Origin: Burkholderiaceae bacterium
GTDB taxonomy: Bacteria; Pseudomonadota; Gammaproteobacteria; Burkholderiales; Burkholderiaceae_C
Reading direction: 5' to 3'
Assembly (NCBI GenBank): GCA_031253795.1
Contig: JAIRVR010000053.1
Span: 1 to 58,590 of the forward strand
Length of the DNA: 58,590 nt
Under the pieces are notes generated by a model that was given only the letters and a program-made list of their open reading frames with translations, was not told the origin of the DNA and did not search any database. Within the stretch, counting starts at the first letter, position 1; each line of letters starts with the position of its first letter. The position numbers and the translations under genes are program-made. This document shows, in pieces, positions 54,023-58,590 of this stretch.

Positions 54023-54955
54023 ATGCGCGACCAGGCCCTGTTCGACAAGATTGATCTGCATCTGATCCGGGTGCTGCACACGGTGCTGACCGAGCGCAGC
54101 GTCTCGCGTGCCGCATTGCGCCTGGGCATGCACCAGCCTGCGGTGTCCGCTGCGCTCAAGCGCCTTCGCGACCTGGCGGGCGATTCGCTGCTGGTGCGCT
54201 CGGGCGCCCACATGCAGCCCACCGAGGCGGGACTGCGCATGGTGCAGCCGGCCGCCGACATCCTGCGCGCGGCCGAGGGCCTGTTCAGCGATGCGCGCCA
54301 TTTCGATCCCCGCACCTCCACGTGCACCTTCCGCATCGCCGCCAGCGACTACCTGGACCCGTTGTTCCTGCCGCGCCTGGTGGCCCATCTCAAGACCGAG
54401 GCGCCCGGCTGCCCCGTGGACATCCTGGCGCTCAACGGCGACGCGCACTACGAAGTGCAACTGGCCCAGGGCGATGTGGACGTGGTGATCGGCAACTGGC
54501 CCGAACCGCCGCAGGGCCTGCACATGGCCAGCCTGTTTGAGGACGAGGTGGTCTGCCTGGTCAGCCCCCAGCACCCGGCCGTGCGCCGCGGCTGGGATGC
54601 GGCCCAGTGGCTGGAGGCCGAGCACATCGCGCCCACGCCCACCTATCCGGGCGCGCGCGGCGTGATCGACGACCAGTTGTCCCGCATGGGCCTGCAGCGC
54701 CAGGTGGCGGCGCGCTGCGCGCATTTCAGCCTGATTCCCGACATCGTGGCCACCAGCCTGCTGGTGCTGACCACGGGGCGGCTGTTCTGCGAGCGCTTCA
54801 GCCAGCGCCTGCCCCTGGTGATCCTGCCCTGCCCGGTGGAGTTTGCGCCGCTGGTGTACTACCAGCTGTGGCACGCCCGCACGCACATGGGAGCCTCCAC
54901 GCGCTGGCTGCGCGACGCCGTGCGGCACGTGGCCCTGATGTCCCGGGCCCGATAG
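54023..54955 (+). CDS. LysR-type regulator before the ABC importer
   Basis: 310 residues from ATG 54023. NodD/NahR-like class: FDKIDLHLIRVLHTVLTERS followed by VSRAALRLGMHQPAVSAALK for the HTH, then an effector domain (FRIAASDYLDPLFLPRLVAH). It lies 120 bp upstream of the ABC transporter genes in the same orientation and may govern them or the DUF6351 gene on its other side. Confidence 0.9.
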   Translation: MRDQALFDKIDLHLIRVLHTVLTERSVSRAALRLGMHQPAVSAALKRLRDLAGDSLLVRSGAHMQPTEAGLRMVQPAADILRAAEGLFSDARHFDPRTSTCTFRIAASDYLDPLFLPRLVAHLKTEAPGCPVDILALNGDAHYEVQLAQGDVDVVIGNWPEPPQGLHMASLFEDEVVCLVSPQHPAVRRGWDAAQWLEAEHIAPTPTYPGARGVIDDQLSRMGLQRQVAARCAHFSLIPDIVATSLLVLTTGRLFCERFSQRLPLVILPCPVEFAPLVYYQLWHARTHMGASTRWLRDAVRHVALMSRAR

Positions 54956-55075
54956 GCGACGGCGGCAGGAAACGCCTTTTTGGTGAACAAAGTGATGGCC
55001 GATATGAGGGCCGCCAAGGCGTTTTCAAGGACTTGTGTTCCAGTTTGTTGCAGAAATTGAAAGACAATCCCAGCC

Positions 55076-56653
55076 ATGAATCCCCCCGATACAGTCCCTC
55101 TGCCAGCCGCAGCGCCGCCCCGGCTGCAGCTGACAGGCATCACCAAGCGCTATCCGGCGGTGGTGGCCAACAACGGCATTTCGCTGACCGTGGGCGCCGG
55201 CGAAGTGCATGCCATCCTGGGCGAGAACGGTGCCGGCAAGTCCACGCTGATGAAGATCATCTACGGCGCCGTCAAGCCTGATGAGGGCCGCATCGAGGTC
55301 GATGGCAAGCCGGTCCACATCCGCAATCCCCAGGAGGCGCGCCAGCTGGGCATCGCCATGGTGTTCCAGCATTTCAGCCTGTTCGACACGCTGTCCGTGG
55401 CCGAGAACGTCTGGCTGGGCCTGGACAAGAGCCTGCCGCTGGCCGAGGTGGTGCAGCGCATCGAGTCCACGGCGCATGACTACGGGCTGGAAGTCGATCC
55501 CCACCGCCCCGTGCACACGCTGAGCGTCGGCGAGATGCAGCGCGTGGAAATCATCCGTGCCCTGCTCACGCATCCGCGCGTGCTCATTCTTGACGAGCCC
55601 ACCTCGGTGCTCACGCCGCAGGCGGTGGAAAAGCTCTTCGTGGTGCTGCGCCGCCTGGCGTCCGAGGGCTGCTCCATCCTCTACATCAGCCACAAGCTGC
55701 ACGAGATCCGTTCGCTGTGCACGGCCTGTACCGTGCTGCGCGGCGGGCAGGTGACCGGCGTGTGCAACCCGGCCGTGGAGAGCAATGCCTCGCTGTCGCG
55801 CCTGATGATCGGCTCGGAACCGCCCGAGCTCACGCACCGCGAATCCCAGGTCGGCGCCAGCGTGCTGCGCGTGCAGGGCCTGGCGCTGCCGCGCTCTGAG
55901 CCCTTCGGTGTGGACCTGCATGGCATCCATCTCGATGTGCGCGCGGGCGAAGTCGTGGGCATCGCCGGTGTCTCGGGCAATGGCCAGAAGGAATTGCTGT
56001 ACGCCCTGTCCGGCGAGGATACGCGTGCGGCGCCCGAAATGGTGCAGATTTCCGGCCGGGAGGCGGGACGCCTCGGGCCGGGCCGGCGCCGTGCGCTGGG
56101 CCTGCACTTCGTGCCGGAGGAACGCCTCGGCCGTGGCGCCGTGCCCAGCATGGGCCTGGCGCACAACCTGTTGCTGACGCGCAAGACCGCGCTGGGCGCG
56201 GGCGGCTGGATCCGCATGGGCCAGTTGCAGGAGCAGGCGCGCGCCATCATCGCGCGCTTCAACGTCAAGGCCGGTGGCCCCAACGCGGCGGCGCAGTCGC
56301 TGTCGGGCGGCAACCTGCAGAAATTCATCGTGGGCCGCGAGATCGATGCCAGGCCCACGCTGCTCATCATCTCCCAGCCCACCTGGGGGGTGGACGTGGG
56401 GGCGGCCGCGCAGATCCGCGGCGCCATCCTGCAATTGCGTGACGAGGGCTGCGCCGTGCTGGTGCTCAGCGAGGAGTTGGACGAATTGTTCGAAATATGT
56501 GACCGCCTGCATGTGGTGGCCAAGGGCCGGCTGTCGCCCTCGGTGGCGCGGGCCGATGCCACCGTGCAGCAGATCGGCGAGTGGATGAGCGGCCTGTGGG
56601 ACGGTGCTGCCGCCCCGAACTCCGCCAGGGGAGGCGCGCATGTTCAAGCTTGA
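55076..56653 (+). CDS. ABC importer ATPase with two ABC domains (nucleoside/BMP type)
   Basis: 525 residues from ATG 55076. Domain 1 is complete: Walker A GENGAGKST, signature LSVGEMQRVEI and Walker B VLILDEP. Domain 2 keeps SGGNLQKFIVGREI as signature but has a degenerate Walker A (GVSGNGQKE) and Walker B (LLIISQPTWG), the usual asymmetry of RbsA/NupA-like ATPases. The permeases that follow are of the BMP (nucleoside) type, so the substrate is likely a nucleoside or purine base. Confidence 0.93.
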   Translation: MNPPDTVPLPAAAPPRLQLTGITKRYPAVVANNGISLTVGAGEVHAILGENGAGKSTLMKIIYGAVKPDEGRIEVDGKPVHIRNPQEARQLGIAMVFQHFSLFDTLSVAENVWLGLDKSLPLAEVVQRIESTAHDYGLEVDPHRPVHTLSVGEMQRVEIIRALLTHPRVLILDEPTSVLTPQAVEKLFVVLRRLASEGCSILYISHKLHEIRSLCTACTVLRGGQVTGVCNPAVESNASLSRLMIGSEPPELTHRESQVGASVLRVQGLALPRSEPFGVDLHGIHLDVRAGEVVGIAGVSGNGQKELLYALSGEDTRAAPEMVQISGREAGRLGPGRRRALGLHFVPEERLGRGAVPSMGLAHNLLLTRKTALGAGGWIRMGQLQEQARAIIARFNVKAGGPNAAAQSLSGGNLQKFIVGREIDARPTLLIISQPTWGVDVGAAAQIRGAILQLRDEGCAVLVLSEELDELFEICDRLHVVAKGRLSPSVARADATVQQIGEWMSGLWDGAAAPNSARGGAHVQA

Positions 56654-57746
56654 GCAACGCCCCCAGGCCTCCAGGCTGTGGACCTACGGTTCGCCTGTGC
56701 TGGCGCTGGCCATCACCGTGCTGATCGGCGTGTGCCTGTTCGTGATGCTGGGCAAGGACCCTGTGCGCGGCCTGCAGGCCTTCTTCTGGGACCCCGTCAA
56801 GTCCCCCTATGCGCTGGGCGAGCTGGCCGTCAAGGCCACGCCGCTTCTGCTGATCGCGCTGGGCCTGGCCGTGTGCTTTCGCTCCAATGTGTGGAACATC
56901 GGTGCCGAAGGCCAGTTCGTGATCGGCGCCGTGGCCGCAGGCGGCGTGGCGCTGCTGGCGGACAAGACCACGGGGCCGTGGATCGTGCCCGCCATCCTGG
57001 TGGCCGGCATGCTCGGCGGCATGGTCTGGGCCGGCATCGTGGCCCTGCTGCGCGACCGCTTCAACGCCAATGAAATCCTGGTCAGCCTGATGCTGGTCTA
57101 CGTGGCCACCCTGGTGCTGGGCTTCCTGGTCTACGGACCGTGGAAGGACCCCATGGGCTACAACTTCCCGCAGACCAAGACCTTCGAGCGCGTCACGCAG
57201 ATCCCCAAGCTCATGCAGGGCATGCGCACCAACATCGGGCTGCTGCTGGCGCTGGCCGCGGCGGCCATGCTGTGGGTCTTCCTGTTCCGTACCCGTGCCG
57301 GCTTTGCGCTGCAGGTCGGTGGCCTGGCCCCGGCCGCTGCGCGCTACGCGGGCTTTTCCTCGCGCCGCGCGCTGTGGACGGCGCTGCTGATCTCGGGCGC
57401 CGCCGCCGGCCTGGCCGGTGCGCTGGAGGTGGCCGGCCCGCTGGGCCAGCTCACACCCTATGTCCCGGCTGGCTACGGCTTCGCCGCCATCATCGTGGCC
57501 TTCGTCGGCCGCCTGCATCCCGTGGGCATGATCTTTTCCGCGATTCTCATGAGCATGTTCTATATCGGGGGCGAACTCGCCCAGTCGCGCCTGGGCCTGC
57601 CCAAGGCGCTGACCGGCGTGTTCCAGGGTCTGCTGCTGTTCACGCTGCTGGCCTGCGACACGCTGGTGGCCTACCGCCTGCGCTGGGTGTCCCGCACGCC
57701 AGCCGCCCCGGCCGCTGCGGCGCCTGCAGTCAAGGAGGCCCGCTGA
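56640..57746 (+). CDS. ABC importer permease 1 (BMP/nucleoside type)
   Basis: 368 residues from ATG 56640, which overlaps the ATPase gene by 14 bp. About ten membrane segments; GLAVCFRSNVWNIGAEGQFV is the hallmark of the nucleoside-type branch of the BPD_transp_2 family, and GYGFAAIIVAFVGRLHPVGM the conserved distal loop. It forms a heterodimeric channel with the next gene. The substrate-binding lipoprotein (BMP family) is not in the window and may lie to the right. Confidence 0.93.
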   Translation: MFKLEQRPQASRLWTYGSPVLALAITVLIGVCLFVMLGKDPVRGLQAFFWDPVKSPYALGELAVKATPLLLIALGLAVCFRSNVWNIGAEGQFVIGAVAAGGVALLADKTTGPWIVPAILVAGMLGGMVWAGIVALLRDRFNANEILVSLMLVYVATLVLGFLVYGPWKDPMGYNFPQTKTFERVTQIPKLMQGMRTNIGLLLALAAAAMLWVFLFRTRAGFALQVGGLAPAAARYAGFSSRRALWTALLISGAAAGLAGALEVAGPLGQLTPYVPAGYGFAAIIVAFVGRLHPVGMIFSAILMSMFYIGGELAQSRLGLPKALTGVFQGLLLFTLLACDTLVAYRLRWVSRTPAAPAAAAPAVKEAR

Positions 57747-58590
57747 TGGAATCCTATGCACTGCTGCTGGGCTCCACGCTCAGCGCCGGCACCGTGCTGG
57801 CGCTGGCCGCGCTGGGCCTGCTGATCAATGAAAAGGCCGGCATCGTCAACCTGGGTGCCGAGGGGATGATGCTGTGCGCCGCCATTGCGGGCTTTGCCGC
57901 CGTGGTCCATACGGGCAGCACCACCGTGGGCTTTCTGGCCGGCATGGGCGCGGGCGCGCTGCTGGCCGCCATCTTCGGCGTGCTGGTGATCTGGCTGAAC
58001 ACCAACCAGTACGCGACGGGGCTGGCGCTGTCGCTGTTCGGCACGGGCTTCTCGGCCTTCCTGGGCCTGGGCTATGTGCAGGCGCGCCTGCCCGAGCTGC
58101 CCAAGTTCGCCGTGCCCTGGCTGTCCGACCTGCCCGTGGTCGGCACGGCGCTGTTCCGCCTGCACCCGCTGGTCTATGGGGCCGTGGCCATTGCGGCGGC
58201 CCTGGTCTGGTTCCTCTACCGCACGCGGGCCGGCCTGGTGCTGCGTGCCGTGGGCGAGTCGCCCCAGTCGGCCCATGCGCTGGGCTACCCGGTGCGCCGC
58301 ATCCGCCTGGCGGCCGTGGTCTTCGGTGGTGCCATGTGCGGGCTGGCCGGTGCCTACATCTCCACCGTCTACACGCCGCTGTGGGTGGAGGGCATGGTGT
58401 CGGGCCGGGGCTGGATCGCGCTGGCGCTGACCACCTTTGCCACCTGGCGCCCTGCGCGCGTGCTGCTGGGCGCCTACCTGTTCGGCGGCGTGACCATGCT
58501 GCAGTTCCACCTGCAGGCCACGGGCGTGCAGGTGGCCAGCCAGCTGCTGTCCATGCTGCCCTACCTGGCGACCATCGTCGTGCTGGTGCT
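57746..58590 (+). CDS. ABC importer permease 2, partial
   Basis: The gene starts at ATG 57746 (TGATG overlap with permease 1) and runs off the right edge after 281 codons of an expected about 305. LALAALGLLINEKAGIVNLG and GAEGMML at the N-terminus and VGESPQSAHALGYPVRRIRL in the middle mark the partner subunit of BMP-type importers. The last membrane helix and stop are outside the window. Confidence 0.92.
   Translation, partial: MESYALLLGSTLSAGTVLALAALGLLINEKAGIVNLGAEGMMLCAAIAGFAAVVHTGSTTVGFLAGMGAGALLAAIFGVLVIWLNTNQYATGLALSLFGTGFSAFLGLGYVQARLPELPKFAVPWLSDLPVVGTALFRLHPLVYGAVAIAAALVWFLYRTRAGLVLRAVGESPQSAHALGYPVRRIRLAAVVFGGAMCGLAGAYISTVYTPLWVEGMVSGRGWIALALTTFATWRPARVLLGAYLFGGVTMLQFHLQATGVQVASQLLSMLPYLATIVVLV

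Overview
The window looks like a chromosomal segment of a high-GC betaproteobacterium of the Comamonadaceae, most likely Delftia or a close relative. This is inferred from the strong G/C third-position bias, the Bug/TctC-type receptor, the membrane-bound PuuD urate oxidase and the overall gene content. No rRNA or other marker settles the species.

Layout. (1) 1-5780: the 5' part of a repetitive surface-type protein gene on the minus strand, then a plus-strand pair made of a TPR/Ala-Lys-rich protein and an L,D-transpeptidase of the Cds6 type. (2) 5.8-10.0 kb: an accessory strip of unrelated, lower-GC orphan genes (helical-repeat protein, TerB-like/BRCT protein, WYL-like protein, HEPN-like protein) with long gene-free gaps. 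(3) 10005-20261: a 10.26-kb prophage remnant bounded by 18-bp direct repeats and inserted at the 3' end of a tRNA-Ser(UGA) gene. It keeps integrase, an AlpA-like gene, an early minus operon, dNMP kinase, RusA, a Ref-like nuclease, a Q-like protein with a promoter/terminator just after it, and the Rz/Rz1 spanins. All packaging, head and tail genes are missing. The scar appears to be one in-frame ORF joining an HNH endonuclease to the back half of a GH108 endolysin. The right end carries a two-gene minus operon that I read as a probable AcrIF11-like anti-CRISPR ADP-ribosyltransferase with an HTH (Aca-like) gene and an operator in its promoter, plus an SRAP/YedK gene next to an SOS-box-like palindrome.

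(4) 20.4-47.1 kb: malic enzyme, then a large purine-degradation region. Urate is oxidised by PuuD, 5-hydroxyisourate is hydrolysed by HiuH, OHCU decarboxylation and allantoate hydrolysis are fused in one protein, and allantoinase is PuuE. A urate/xanthine permease, the XdhC maturation factor, an M20 amidohydrolase and a GntR regulator accompany them. Glyoxylate released by the pathway would enter the Gcl-Hyi-GlxR glycerate route and the TtuD-type kinase/reductase; tartrate dehydrogenase and a Bug receptor sit between. A 17-bp motif (KACANAAASTGTATRCA) occurs once before the gntR operon, the permease, hiuH and puuD and is the likely operator tying the scattered units into one regulon.

(5) 41.8-58.6 kb: DoxX, SYLF lipoprotein, an Arc-like repressor with a repeated operator, a TonB-C-like lipoprotein, a truncated GGDEF remnant, two Crp/Fnr regulators, a membrane diguanylate cyclase, a DUF6351-type lipoprotein, a LysR regulator and a nucleoside-type ABC importer running off the right edge. 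Its position suggests a second purine/nucleoside uptake route, but that is inference.
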